Assembly: GCA_963974675.1 (NCBI GenBank)
Contig: CAXBDQ010000013.1
Coordinates: forward strand, 1-64,000
Direction of reading: 5' to 3'
DNA length: 64,000 bases
From: Porticoccus sp963974675
GTDB taxonomy: Bacteria > Pseudomonadota > Gammaproteobacteria > Pseudomonadales > Porticoccaceae
Below are positions 37,166-46,885 of the stretch, one piece after another. Under the pieces are notes generated by a model. The model did no database searches. It saw nothing but the letters and a program-made list of their open reading frames with translations, and was not told where the DNA came from. A program made the position numbers and the translations under genes. Within the stretch, counting starts at the first letter, position 1. Each line of letters begins with the position of its first letter.

Positions 37166-38194
37166 TTAGCCAAGATTTTTAGCCAAGATTGGCCCTATTA
37201 AATTAGCCGCGAAAAGAGGGAGCTTTTTCCAAGCTTTTATAAATAACTGATATTTAGGGTTTAGCGGATTAATGTCTGGCGCACTATCCGCTGCTATCAA
37301 TGAATACTCATAATGCAGCGGCTCTGGCGTAAAACCCCAATGTTTTTTAAAGTGATATGGTCCGGTATCATTTTTGCTTCGTCCAAAATCAAAGATTTTG
37401 ATGCCCTGCTCTGCCGAACGCCTCATGAGCTCCCAGTACATAAAATCATTTACGCCTTTAATTGTTCGAGCAGAGGCAATACTACCGCCATAGTAAGGTA
37501 AAACTTCATCACGAAAGTAAAAGCTGACCACACCCGCAACATCTTTGCCCTGGTGTGAAATCATCATCACACCACAATCATCAGTAAAAACTTGCTTCAA
37601 GATTTTAAAATATTTATTGGTGAAAACGGGGGTTCCCAGATTTCGTACACTCTCAGAGTACACACGATACGCGCGGTCCCAATGATCCCCCACCTCACTC
37701 ACCAAACCATTTTTGAGCCCTTTCCTTATCATGGCCCGCTGCTTGCTGGGAATAGCCTTCATATTGACATCGGAATCACTATCAATGCTTTTTCGAAATG
37801 TGGAATAAAGACTCTTTTCTGGCCAACCTTCATTAGACGCTTTCATATTCCTCAACTCTAAAGCATCTACTTTCAAACTATGAGAGAGGTCACAAGCCGC
37901 CTGCCTAAGAGCTGATGCAACTTCTGGGTCGTCAGCAACAATGCCGCCATAAACACAAAAAGGCGTTGAAACCAGAACATTCCCAAACAGTACGCTTTTA
38001 TTGTGAGCCAAGGGGAGGATCCCCTCTATTTCACCATTGCGCTCTGCATAGAGAAAATAACCTCTGTGGCCAAATGCACTTTCCAATACCGTTTTCCACC
38101 CAGCCCGATGAAAGAATGTAGCCTCTGCCGACTTGGAAACAAACGCATCCCACAGAGGAAACTTGTCTTCTGAAAGCTGATGAATGGTAAGCAC
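37166..38194 (-). CDS. FemAB-like protein, XrtA/PEP-CTERM system
   Basis: The 342-aa protein has the twin GNAT fold of FemAB enzymes: FFHRAGWKTVLESAFGH early and FDFGRSKNDTGPYHFKKHWGF late, matching TIGR03019. FemAB enzymes transfer aminoacyl groups from tRNA to an amine, so this one may add an amino acid to the polymer or a sorted protein. It shares one base with the deacetylase upstream. A 12-base direct repeat covers its last codons (about 37167-37190) and looks incidental. Confidence 0.92.
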   Translation of the reverse strand: MLTIHQLSEDKFPLWDAFVSKSAEATFFHRAGWKTVLESAFGHRGYFLYAERNGEIEGILPLAHNKSVLFGNVLVSTPFCVYGGIVADDPEVASALRQAACDLSHSLKVDALELRNMKASNEGWPEKSLYSTFRKSIDSDSDVNMKAIPSKQRAMIRKGLKNGLVSEVGDHWDRAYRVYSESVRNLGTPVFTNKYFKILKQVFTDDCGVMMISHQGKDVAGVVSFYFRDEVLPYYGGSIASARTIKGVNDFMYWELMRRSAEQGIKIFDFGRSKNDTGPYHFKKHWGFTPEPLHYEYSLIAADSAPDINPLNPKYQLFIKAWKKLPLFAANLIGPILAKNLG

Positions 38195-39078
38195 TAATTA
38201 TGACTCCGGATATTAATTATGGGGGCTTTTGTTTCTTCACTCAAAAACACCTCATCAACGCGACCCCAATGGAAATCATCAATAAGGTTGGCTAACCGGT
38301 CATGCATCTTGTCGAGATTTAAGTAGTGCCTAAACTTTGACTTTCTACTGGCAGATTCAACTCGTGGTTGATCAGGATCCACTTCCCATGGGTGAAAATA
38401 AAAAATACAGGGCTGCCGGTCTTTAGTATTGACGCTATTAATTGCCCAACGCGAAAAACGATAAGGGAAAAGCCTAAACCAACCGCCGCCACCACAGTTT
38501 ATGTTACGCCCGGCAATATTGATCGTAGAGATAGGTATTTCCAACAGCCTGTCTTCTGCAGAAGAAAAAGCAAACCTTGGCGCATCAGGAATGCCATAAA
38601 GATCATGCTTAATAGGTACAATGCTGGAGCTATACAGATAACCCGCATCAGCGAGGCAATCCAGTGCCCAAAGGTTTTCTCTACAAATAGAATAACTGGC
38701 TGCGCGATATCCCTTAATTTGAAGGCCTGACAAATCTTCCAGTAAATGCCTAGTTCGAATAATATCCTGACTGAATTCTTGCTGTTGCTGTTGAGTGACT
38801 CGAGTGTGCTCCCAACCATGACTAGCAAGCTCATGGCCATGCTCAACAATTTTTTTCACCATACTCGGGTATCGCTCAGCAACCCAACCCAAAGTAAAAA
38901 AAGTTGCCTTGATCCCTTTTTGTTCGAATAACGCTAAAATTCGTTCAATATTTGCTTCTACCCGGCAAGGAATACTATTCCAATCAGACTTCTCAATATG
39001 CTTTTCAAAAGCTGACACTTGAAAATAGTCTTCCACATCAACAGACATGGCATTACGCATTGAGTTTTGCTTCTTCAT
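38194..39078 (-). CDS. XrtA-system polysaccharide deacetylase (DUF3473 type)
   Basis: A 294-aa CE4 enzyme with the DVEDYFQVSAFE opening that marks TIGR03006 deacetylases. HELASHGWEHTRV carries metal-binding histidines, and FYFHPWEVDPDQPR is the C-terminal DUF3473 signature. It overlaps wecB by 4 bases. It likely N-deacetylates an amino sugar in the EPS. Confidence 0.95.
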   Translation of the reverse strand: MKKQNSMRNAMSVDVEDYFQVSAFEKHIEKSDWNSIPCRVEANIERILALFEQKGIKATFFTLGWVAERYPSMVKKIVEHGHELASHGWEHTRVTQQQQQEFSQDIIRTRHLLEDLSGLQIKGYRAASYSICRENLWALDCLADAGYLYSSSIVPIKHDLYGIPDAPRFAFSSAEDRLLEIPISTINIAGRNINCGGGGWFRLFPYRFSRWAINSVNTKDRQPCIFYFHPWEVDPDQPRVESASRKSKFRHYLNLDKMHDRLANLIDDFHWGRVDEVFLSEETKAPIINIRSHN

Positions 39079-40235
39079 GATAGGGTTTTAACCCAATCAC
39101 TGATCGTTTGAGCAATACGTTCAGCGGCTTTGCCATCCCACAGGTCAGGTACCATTCCAGACTTTCCCCCTGACCTTATGGTATCGGCGACACAGGCAAG
39201 AATTTTCTCTGGATCACTGCCAACAATAGTATTGGTGCCTTGCTCTACCGTAATGGGTCTCTCGGTGTTTTCTCGCAAGGTAATACAGGGAACACCCAGT
39301 GCCGTTGTCTCTTCCTGAATACCCCCGGAGTCCGTCAAAACCAGTCTGGCATCTTTCATCACACCCAACATTTCCAAATAGCCAAGGGGCGGAAGACAAT
39401 AAAAATTTGCATCGGCTATCAGCGACTCTAATCCAGCTTCAGCAATCTTGCCCTTTGTTCTTGGATGTATAGGGAAGATCAAAGGAAGATCTCTACTCAC
39501 CTTGCCCAATACGGTTAATAGTCGTTCAAGAACAATAGGATCATCTACATTAGATGGACGATGCAGCGTGACAAGGCCATAACCTTTTGATAAATCGGGG
39601 GAGGATGAAGTGGCACCCCCCTGGGTACCACAGAACGTTGCAAGCGTTTGTTCCGCGGGGGTCGCACGATCCAGATTATATAACAGGGTATCAATCATCA
39701 CGTTCCCAGAAAAATGGATACGCTCTGGCGCGATACCCTCTCTGACCAAATTAGGCTCAGCAGTTTTCTCTGTGGTAAACAATATGTCAGATATTTGATC
39801 GGTTAAAACTCGATTAATTTCCTCTGGCATAGCTCGGTCACCACTACGCAGGCCAGCCTCTACATGGATAACCGGTATATTTTTCTTCACAGCTACCAAT
39901 GCACAAGCAATCGTAGAATTCACGTCGCCCACGACTAAAACGGCCGTTGGCTTTATGTCATCCAAAACCGGCTCGAATCGCTTCATGATTTCTGCTGTCT
40001 GTTCAGCATGAGTTCCAGAACCTACACCAAGATCAATATCTGGCTCAGGGATTTGCAGTTGGTCAAAGAATGACTTTTTCATGGCCACATCGTAATGCTG
40101 CCCTGTATGCAACAGGCAAGCCTCAAGACCGAAGGTAGGGTTATTCAATGCCCTCATTATCGGGGCAATTTTCATAAAGTTAGGCCTAGCCCCAACAACA
40201 CAGAGAATCTGTGGAGGCCTATTCGAAAAGGTCAT
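39075..40235 (-). CDS. wecB: UDP-N-acetylglucosamine 2-epimerase (non-hydrolysing)
   Basis: A 386-aa enzyme with the GARPNFMKIAPIM start, HTGQHYD, HVEAGLRSGD, SGGIQEE and GVPCITLRENTERPIT motifs. It converts UDP-GlcNAc to UDP-ManNAc in the cytoplasm. With the epimerase and dehydrogenase at 50656-53032 it supplies N-acetylated amino-sugar donors. It sits 11 bases downstream of the outer-membrane protein gene and is coupled to the deacetylase. Confidence 0.96.
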   Translation of the reverse strand: MTFSNRPPQILCVVGARPNFMKIAPIMRALNNPTFGLEACLLHTGQHYDVAMKKSFFDQLQIPEPDIDLGVGSGTHAEQTAEIMKRFEPVLDDIKPTAVLVVGDVNSTIACALVAVKKNIPVIHVEAGLRSGDRAMPEEINRVLTDQISDILFTTEKTAEPNLVREGIAPERIHFSGNVMIDTLLYNLDRATPAEQTLATFCGTQGGATSSSPDLSKGYGLVTLHRPSNVDDPIVLERLLTVLGKVSRDLPLIFPIHPRTKGKIAEAGLESLIADANFYCLPPLGYLEMLGVMKDARLVLTDSGGIQEETTALGVPCITLRENTERPITVEQGTNTIVGSDPEKILACVADTIRSGGKSGMVPDLWDGKAAERIAQTISDWVKTLS

Positions 40236-40246
40236 TGGGATTTCCC

Positions 40247-41707
40247 TTATAGATCGATAGAGAAGTTAAGGCTTAACCGGTTTTCTTTATAGTCGTCATT
40301 TGCTCTATCGGAATCCCGATCAGCAAAACTATAAGCAACACTGACGGAGGTGCGGGTGCCAATCTTTCTTTTCAAACTGACAAAGAAACGGGAGGTATCC
40401 ACTACAAAACCTGAACCATCCTCTCTCTCATCCCAAGAAATACGGGAATTCAGCGTATTTTTGGAAGACAGCTCTCTCTCCAAGGTGACACCAAAGGAGG
40501 TAAAAATAGAATCGTCGTCGATATCCTCACGTATTTGCTTGGACTCTTTGTAGTACAAGCTAGCCGTCGTTCGCTTTCCCTTTAAAGCCAGAGAGTTATC
40601 AAAGCGTTCATTGACAAAAATACCCTGATCCTGAAAAGTGAAGTTATCGGTTAAAAATTGATTGAAACCCGGTGAAGCTTGCTCGAACAGCTGGAGCTCG
40701 GCTTCCGAAAAACCAAAAGGATTTGTATTTCTTCGCTCGGAACGAGTATCGGTAAGTGAACGAGTATAGCTCGACTCAAAGGTCAGCTTACGCATCCTAT
40801 GTGAAAATTTGAAACGAGGGTTTGTACTATAAAAATGCTTACCGTAACCCGCATCGATAGAGGTTCTTGTCGTGGGCTCCCAACGTACGCCTATATCCCA
40901 AAACTGATCATCAGGATCGTCACCGTCGGCCGTACTAAAGCTATTTGACTCCTGACCTATTGTGCCATTCACATTTAATCGACGAAATAACTGATAGCCA
41001 AGTTTAATACTAGTAGTAAACTGTTCATTGTCGCCATCCTGCCCCATGAAACCACCACCATCAAAGGACGTTTCCTGGTATTCGGTGGTCAGCGTCCAGT
41101 CAATGCGAGAGAAGTTATCACCACTGGCTAATGTGCCCAACACGGATTGCTTTGTGCTATCAGATAGCTCATCACCTGTATTGATTTGTTCGTCATAGGT
41201 GTACCGTACTGTTAAATCTGCCGTGCGCCCAAAGTGTTTTAGAATATAAGGGCTAATACTGTAATCATAGGTGGTGGTAACGTTATCATTGTTATTAAGT
41301 GAGCTATTACCCGCCTTAGAAAATGGGTCAATCAGCGATTGGTTGGCGTATATATCACCCTCGATAAACAAAAGATCTTCCCATAACTCTGCGTCGGCCT
41401 CCGCTTGAATTCTCGGAGAAAAAGAATCTGCATCACCCCCCGCACTATTCATCTCAAAGGTGGCCAATGCTTTGACATTACCGCGTCTACCCTTTCCTGT
41501 TACGTCTATTTTCGGGGTTACCACGGTAATCAATTCACTGTCTTTATCACTTTCCTCTAAATCAACGTTGTCTGTGTAGACTTGCCCAACATTTAAACCA
41601 GATTTAACGATCCATTCTCCAGCCACCACCTCAAATGACAAGACAAAGCATGACAGGACTACAAGCATAGCTTTGGCTATTAAAACATGTGGCTTAAGCT
41701 TAAACAT
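40247..41707 (-). CDS. TIGR03016-type PEP-CTERM system outer-membrane beta-barrel protein
   Basis: The 486-aa exported protein has a signal peptide (MFKLKPHVLIAKAM... to about residue 30). Many alternating amphipathic beta strands follow, as in outer-membrane beta-barrels; VYTDNVDL and FSMRKLTFESSYTRSL-like segments recur across the family. It ends in an aromatic-plus-Leu strand (RLSLNFSIDL), as outer-membrane proteins often do. I chose the ATG at 41707 because GAGG sits 8 bases upstream. It may be the EPS export porin. Confidence 0.9.
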   Translation of the reverse strand: MFKLKPHVLIAKAMLVVLSCFVLSFEVVAGEWIVKSGLNVGQVYTDNVDLEESDKDSELITVVTPKIDVTGKGRRGNVKALATFEMNSAGGDADSFSPRIQAEADAELWEDLLFIEGDIYANQSLIDPFSKAGNSSLNNNDNVTTTYDYSISPYILKHFGRTADLTVRYTYDEQINTGDELSDSTKQSVLGTLASGDNFSRIDWTLTTEYQETSFDGGGFMGQDGDNEQFTTSIKLGYQLFRRLNVNGTIGQESNSFSTADGDDPDDQFWDIGVRWEPTTRTSIDAGYGKHFYSTNPRFKFSHRMRKLTFESSYTRSLTDTRSERRNTNPFGFSEAELQLFEQASPGFNQFLTDNFTFQDQGIFVNERFDNSLALKGKRTTASLYYKESKQIREDIDDDSIFTSFGVTLERELSSKNTLNSRISWDEREDGSGFVVDTSRFFVSLKRKIGTRTSVSVAYSFADRDSDRANDDYKENRLSLNFSIDL

Positions 41708-41727
41708 CGACACCGCCTCTAACTTGC

Positions 41728-42696
41728 TTAACTATCTGCTATTGCTCTGGCTCTACCTGGGTCAGCCCCGTAGCCATAACCGTAGCCATACCCGTGAAGA
41801 TGACGATCCCATGGGTACTTTCTTGTTTTATTTAATACCAGACCAATAATTTTATCGTCCGCAATCTGACTTACCGCCTGACTAACCATATCAGGTGACG
41901 TTTTCTCAGATTCCACCACAAAGACGACCTGCCCCATAAAATTGGCTAAAACGCTAGCCTCACTAGTCTGCAGAAAGGGAGGAGAATCAAAGATAATAAT
42001 CCTGTCTGGATAACGACCCGACAACTCTTTCATTAAATATTCCATGCGGTCACTGGCAAGCAACTCTGTTGAATGATCGGTGAGTTTACCCGCAGGAATT
42101 ATCCTTACATTTGGAATATTAGTTTTTAAAATAACATCCTCAAAACCAACACCTTCATGCTCAATAACATCAACAAGACCTAGCGCATCATCGGGAATAC
42201 CGAGTATTATCCCTGCTGAAGCCTTGGCGATATCTGCATCCACAAAAAGAACCGTTTTATTCTTTTCCATGGAAATGCTCAGCATAAGATTAACAGCAGT
42301 AAATGTTTTTCCTTCGCCCTCATATGAGCTAGTGATCATAATAAGATTGGCATTTTCTGTTGATCCCGCGCTCTCCCTATCAACATTCATTAACAGTGGG
42401 CGCTTTATTCCTCGAAACTCTTCAGCAATATGACTTCGAGGGTTATTCGTAGACACTAATCCCATAGACTCCAATCTGGATAAAGGGAACTGAAAAATCT
42501 CTTCCGTCGATTCTGACTCAGCCTCCTCCAATCTATTTTCAAGCATCCCGGAATCATCAGAAACCTCTATACACTCTGGAAAAACATCCAAATCGGAATG
42601 TAATTCTTCGTGTACAGAAATCGTTGGGGCTGCCTCTTGCTCCGGAGGTGGAGACTGGCGCCCTAATTTTTCAACTGCCTTTTCTATTGTGCTCAT
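41728..42696 (-). CDS. XrtA-associated tyrosine autokinase (BY-kinase)
   Basis: A 322-aa cytoplasmic kinase with an acidic N-terminal stretch. The Walker A-like loop is SSYEGEGKTF (123-132), the A' segment is VLFVDADIAK, and Walker B is IIIFDSPPF. The C-terminus is a tyrosine cluster (GYGYGYGY), the autophosphorylation site of BY-kinases; it matches TIGR03018. It partners the chain-length protein just upstream and controls polymer length. I chose the ATG at 42696, with AAAGGA 5 bases before it; the longer reading starts at TTG. The PTP-fusion at 19136 is a candidate phosphatase. Confidence 0.94.
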   Translation of the reverse strand: MSTIEKAVEKLGRQSPPPEQEAAPTISVHEELHSDLDVFPECIEVSDDSGMLENRLEEAESESTEEIFQFPLSRLESMGLVSTNNPRSHIAEEFRGIKRPLLMNVDRESAGSTENANLIMITSSYEGEGKTFTAVNLMLSISMEKNKTVLFVDADIAKASAGIILGIPDDALGLVDVIEHEGVGFEDVILKTNIPNVRIIPAGKLTDHSTELLASDRMEYLMKELSGRYPDRIIIFDSPPFLQTSEASVLANFMGQVVFVVESEKTSPDMVSQAVSQIADDKIIGLVLNKTRKYPWDRHLHGYGYGYGYGADPGRARAIADS

Positions 42697-42761
42697 ACAA
42701 TCCTTTAGCAATCTTTATTGGAGGTATGTTCCTCCGATACAAAAAAATCACACTTTTAGGC

Positions 42762-44303
42762 CTAAGCCAACGCCCACTGCTGCCCCAAACTAAACCCGGC
42801 ATACACAACGATTAACAACAGTGTCAGTAAAGAGAATTGAAATTTTCGAACAAGGGATGCCCTCAACTCTACCGCTGTCGCTGTATAGCTAATAGTACCC
42901 AGAACCGGAAGACCGGTTACTCTGGCTAGCGTTCTGCGATCAGAAATTACAGGTTTAAGTATTGACAACAACAGAGCCAAACCAACACCTATTCCCAGCG
43001 ATACGACCAAAACTCCCGCATTAAGCAATAACTTATTGGGTTTGTTCGGTCTCAACGGCACAAAAGGTGGGTCAATCACTTTAAAGATCACATCGCTTGC
43101 TTGCTGCTCCACATCTTCAGAAATATGAGCTGATTCTCGCCGCTCAAGCAATTCCGTATGCTGCTGTGAAACAACGTCGTAATCACGGTTCAGCTGTGTC
43201 AACTCTGCCTCTATGACAGGCATCTTATCCACCATGCCCTCTAACTCTTTCACCCGACGACTGTATTCCTCAACACGAACAGAGAGCTCGGCAACGCTTG
43301 CTTCAGCCTCAGCAAGCATACCTCTCATCTGCTGATAAACAGGGCTTTGGTTAAGCCCTGAATAATCAGAGGCCCCACCAGCAACAACTTTTTCAAGTTC
43401 AGCACTTCGCTCTTGCTCAAGCGTTTCAATCAAACTGTTAATCTGAACCACTTCCGGGTGCCGGTCTGTATATCGAGTCAAAAGATCATCAAGCCTTGCA
43501 TTTAGCCCTTGGATACGCCCATCTAAAGAGGAGGGACTCGCTTCACCGGCACCACTCGAAAGGAACACGGGCTGCTCTCCTGATAACTGACGCTTTAGCT
43601 CATTCCTTCTGTTCTGCATTTCACTCAACTGAAGATGAGCCTGACTATACTGCTCCTTTGCCTCAATTAGACGCTGGTAGTAACCACCGGCTTTTCCAGG
43701 CAATACTCCTGCATATTTTTGTTTGAAGCTGGCTAATTTAGTTTCAGCATCAACCAAACGCTGCTCATAATCTTTTATCTGCAGGTCCAAAAAATTTTGT
43801 GCATCACTTGAATCACCACGCTTATCGCCCATTGCACTTTCAATAAATACAGTAATTAAGGCTTGTACCACTTTTTTTGCAAGATCCCTATCCGCATGGT
43901 AATAAGAAACGGAATAAAGGGAGCTGTTTCTTCGATCACCAGATAACGAAATAGCCTGCTTTAACTCTGTAAAAAGTTTCTCTTTTTCCTTTTCTGTTTT
44001 CACCCGAAGATCAAGATCAGTCATTCGTATCAACTTCTCAAGATTTGGCCTACTTAACAAAGTCCGGCTCATCAACTCCACTCTCTGATTAATATCAGGC
44101 TGCACAGCCAACCCCCTCAACAAGGGACGCAAGATGCTATTAGTATCCACGTGAATTCGAGCAGAAGCAGAATACTGCTGGGGCATTTGAGAAACCCAGA
44201 GCCACCCACTAATTGCAACAACCCAGACAGCTAGAAGCCCCACCCAGCGAAACCGCCAAACGCCCGAAAGATAAGCAAATAGCTGACCTAATACATCTTG
44301 CAT
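42762..44303 (-). CDS. XrtA-system polysaccharide chain-length determinant (Wzz-like)
   Basis: A 513-aa inner-membrane protein with an N-terminal transmembrane helix (~17-35), a long coiled-coil periplasmic part (~180-370) and a C-terminal helix (~425-450). GNVR-type motifs and VIDPPFVPLRPNKPNK at the membrane re-entry are typical of TIGR03007. It regulates EPS length together with the tyrosine kinase. It begins 36 bases after the exporter lipoprotein gene. Confidence 0.94.
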   Translation of the reverse strand: MQDVLGQLFAYLSGVWRFRWVGLLAVWVVAISGWLWVSQMPQQYSASARIHVDTNSILRPLLRGLAVQPDINQRVELMSRTLLSRPNLEKLIRMTDLDLRVKTEKEKEKLFTELKQAISLSGDRRNSSLYSVSYYHADRDLAKKVVQALITVFIESAMGDKRGDSSDAQNFLDLQIKDYEQRLVDAETKLASFKQKYAGVLPGKAGGYYQRLIEAKEQYSQAHLQLSEMQNRRNELKRQLSGEQPVFLSSGAGEASPSSLDGRIQGLNARLDDLLTRYTDRHPEVVQINSLIETLEQERSAELEKVVAGGASDYSGLNQSPVYQQMRGMLAEAEASVAELSVRVEEYSRRVKELEGMVDKMPVIEAELTQLNRDYDVVSQQHTELLERRESAHISEDVEQQASDVIFKVIDPPFVPLRPNKPNKLLLNAGVLVVSLGIGVGLALLLSILKPVISDRRTLARVTGLPVLGTISYTATAVELRASLVRKFQFSLLTLLLIVVYAGFSLGQQWALA

Positions 44304-44339
44304 AATTTATTCTTCCCTAATACTTCATACGACCGCTAA

Positions 44340-44981
44340 TTAAAACCAAGCTTCAGGAATAATAACGATATCGCCAGGGAAAAGAGCCACATTTGCAGAG
44401 ATGTCACCATCTTTTAATAAGTCCGCCAAGCGAATATTATAAGTGCTTTGCACATCATCAAAATTACGAATAAGTACTGCTTTGTTACCATCAGCAAATT
44501 CCGTCAAGCCGCCCACCTCAACCATAAGGTCAAGTAACGTCATATGCTTCCTGAAAGGAACTTTAAGGGGTTCGGCCGCCTCACCAACCACTCGAACCTG
44601 CTGAGAAGGCACACCTTCAAATTCATTCACGATGACGCTAACAACAGCACTTTTCACATACTCGGAATAGGCTTCTTCAATATCCCTCGCAAGCTGCGAT
44701 GGAGTCTTACCACTCGCCTCAATATTTTCTACAAGGCGTGTTGAGATTTTCCCATCTGGGCGCACCTCAACTCCACTAACAGTCAACTCCTCATTACCCC
44801 AGACAAACACTTCCATGCTGTCTCCTGGACCAATAACATAAGTATACTCAGCTTCCATATTTCGTTGTTCATCAGGAATTTGAGGTAGTGGATTAGAACC
44901 ACAACCAAAAAGACCAACCACTAGCGAACCAAGGCCCACTACTCGCAAAGTTTTTAATGAAAATGAGATCAAATCAGACAC
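44340..44981 (-). CDS. XrtA/PEP-CTERM exopolysaccharide export lipoprotein (Wza-like)
   Basis: The 213-aa lipoprotein has a lipobox ending FGC with Cys27 and then YVIGPGDSMEVFVWGNEEL, the polysaccharide-export domain opening, with the SLBB-type domain toward the end. It matches TIGR03027. I chose the GTG at 44981, with GGAGG 9 bases upstream; a longer reading from the ATG at 45035 would place the signal peptide ~20 residues in. It heads the minus-strand EPS operon that extends to about 25098, and should form part of the outer-membrane export channel. Confidence 0.92.
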   Translation of the reverse strand: MSDLISFSLKTLRVVGLGSLVVGLFGCGSNPLPQIPDEQRNMEAEYTYVIGPGDSMEVFVWGNEELTVSGVEVRPDGKISTRLVENIEASGKTPSQLARDIEEAYSEYVKSAVVSVIVNEFEGVPSQQVRVVGEAAEPLKVPFRKHMTLLDLMVEVGGLTEFADGNKAVLIRNFDDVQSTYNIRLADLLKDGDISANVALFPGDIVIIPEAWF

Positions 44982-45377
44982 TATACAGCCCCTCCATTGA
45001 GTGCTTCGATTACCAATTGCTAGCGAGTGTACCACGCACCAGAAACCATTGACCAGCTACCATAGCGGATGCATATGCACCCTAAATTTGTGGTAATTTT
45101 ATCAACAATATTTAAAAAATTATTGCCACTCAGACCTCTCGATCAGCCACTGAGAACAAACCAGAGAGCATGGCCTCCCGAAAAACAGAACTTACTGTTA
45201 ATCTTTACTTAAAAATATACAATCACCAACGCTAAATCAGATTAAAGATAAAGTACCTAGAAAATGCCAAGTAAAGTAACATAGCACTCTACAGAGAGAC
45301 CGTCCCCGCAACAAAAGTTTAACCTTTCTTTGAGCGCGGCAAAGCTGAACACCTAAAGAAATGGCTGAAGATACATA
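44982..45377. promoter_or_regulatory. Divergent intergenic region between EPS core and EpsB-like gene
   Basis: About 396 bases, AT-rich, lie between the exporter lipoprotein (minus) and the sugar transferase (plus), so it must hold promoters for both EPS operons. I scanned for a -24/-12 sigma-54 site with correct spacing on both strands and found none. There are no convincing consensus -35/-10 pairs or terminators, and no supported small gene. Confidence 0.6.
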
Positions 45378-46787
45378 ATGAGAACAACGAACTTTCGCGA
45401 CCTATCACCAAGCTTCAAAGGTTTAGTTCTTATTGAGCTTTGCGTTTACTTTAGCGCTGTATTTTTTGCCATAGAACTCAACAATTGGTTTAAATGGTCT
45501 GACCAACCCGCCCTACCAACCAACTTTACCGCCATATATGCCATTATATTTTCACTCTTTGTTCTTCTAACATCATTATCTCTTGGGCTATACAACCCAA
45601 GAATGAGGGAAAATTACCGCAGCATATTTCGCCGATTAGTTCTTGCCATAGCACTTGGCTCAGCAGAATTCGTCATCGTTACCTCTTTGTTTCTCGTCGA
45701 CCAGCCTCTCACAACAGAAGTCATGATATTCTCCGCACTGTTAGGTTTTGTGATGACAGGTATATTGAGATACCTGATCATTGCTTTCGACCTGTTTGGT
45801 TTTAACAAATCCAACGTGCTTGTCCTAGGCGCAGGGGAGAGGGCGTCAATCATAGAAAGAAGGATGCGACGAAAAGTTGACCGCCACGGCTTCAATATTT
45901 TCGGATTTACCGTCATAGATGGCGACTCCCATACAGGCATACAAAAAGAAAAGAAGATCAGTATTGAAAAGGGAGCTCTACTCTCCTTTGTTCTTGAAAA
46001 TGAAATTGATGAAATTATTGTAGCCTGCGATGAGCGACGCAATAATTTACCTTTGGATGAACTCTTTGCCTGCAAGATTCGAGGCATCAACATCATTGAC
46101 ATCCTTGATTTCATTGAACGAGAAACAGGGCAGGTTGCGGTAAACTTGATCTATCCCAGCTGGGTAATCTATTCCAATGGTTTTGCCTCCTCTCACTACC
46201 TGAGAAATGCACTCGATTGGGTATTCAATGCCTCGATGGCAGCGATTGTTTTGCTTTTCCTTTGGCCAATCATGCTGCTTACCGCTTTAATCATCAAAAT
46301 TGAAGACGGTATTCGAGCGCCTGTTTTTTATTATCAGGAACGAGTAGGCCTCGATGGAAAGGTTTTTCGTATAGTAAAATTTCGCAGCATGCGTACCGAT
46401 GCGGAGACCAATGGTGCCGTTTGGGCCACCACCAACGACAAAAGAACCACTCGAATTGGCCACTTCATCCGCAAATACCGCATCGATGAATTACCACAGA
46501 TATACAATGTCCTGCGCGGAGAAATGGGCTTTGTTGGACCCAGGCCAGAAAGACCAGAGTTTGTTCAAAATTTAATACGTGCTATCCCTTATTACAATGA
46601 AAGGCACAACGTGACACCGGGACTCACTGGCTGGGCACAACTTAAATACCCCTACGGAGCAACAGAAGAAGACGCGCAGGAAAAGTTGAAGTATGACCTG
46701 TACTATATAAAGCACCGGAGCTTTCTGCTGGACCTAAATATTTTGGTCAGAACTGTAGAAGTCGTTCTTTTTGGAAAAGGCCGCTAA
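45378..46787 (+). CDS. XrtA-system initiating sugar-phosphate transferase (EpsB/WcaJ type, TIGR03013)
   Basis: A 469-aa polyprenyl-phosphate hexose-1-phosphotransferase. Residues ~1-260 contain four or five membrane helices and a CoA-binding-like domain (VLVLGAGERASIIERRMRRK). Residues ~275-469 are the catalytic bacterial sugar-transferase domain: FYYQERVGLDGKVFRIVKFRSM, RIDELPQIYNVL and VGPRPERPEF. It starts EPS synthesis by loading the first sugar-phosphate on undecaprenyl phosphate in the inner membrane. Confidence 0.95.
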   Translation: MRTTNFRDLSPSFKGLVLIELCVYFSAVFFAIELNNWFKWSDQPALPTNFTAIYAIIFSLFVLLTSLSLGLYNPRMRENYRSIFRRLVLAIALGSAEFVIVTSLFLVDQPLTTEVMIFSALLGFVMTGILRYLIIAFDLFGFNKSNVLVLGAGERASIIERRMRRKVDRHGFNIFGFTVIDGDSHTGIQKEKKISIEKGALLSFVLENEIDEIIVACDERRNNLPLDELFACKIRGINIIDILDFIERETGQVAVNLIYPSWVIYSNGFASSHYLRNALDWVFNASMAAIVLLFLWPIMLLTALIIKIEDGIRAPVFYYQERVGLDGKVFRIVKFRSMRTDAETNGAVWATTNDKRTTRIGHFIRKYRIDELPQIYNVLRGEMGFVGPRPERPEFVQNLIRAIPYYNERHNVTPGLTGWAQLKYPYGATEEDAQEKLKYDLYYIKHRSFLLDLNILVRTVEVVLFGKGR

Positions 46788-46885
46788 TCATAATACGGGG
46801 CTCAAGGTACCTAACATCTCTCACTCATTCCGGGCAATAAATCATACACAAACCGGAGTTGTCCGGCCTGCGCACAAAAATCACT

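Noticed and set aside
37167..37190. 12-base direct repeat at the end of the FemAB-like gene
   Set aside because: It encodes the last residues of an otherwise normal protein and has no further copies; a chance duplication.
46853..46866. CCGGA-GTTG-TCCGG hairpin between the EpsB-like gene and prsR
   Set aside because: A 5-bp stem with no T-tract is too weak to call a terminator.
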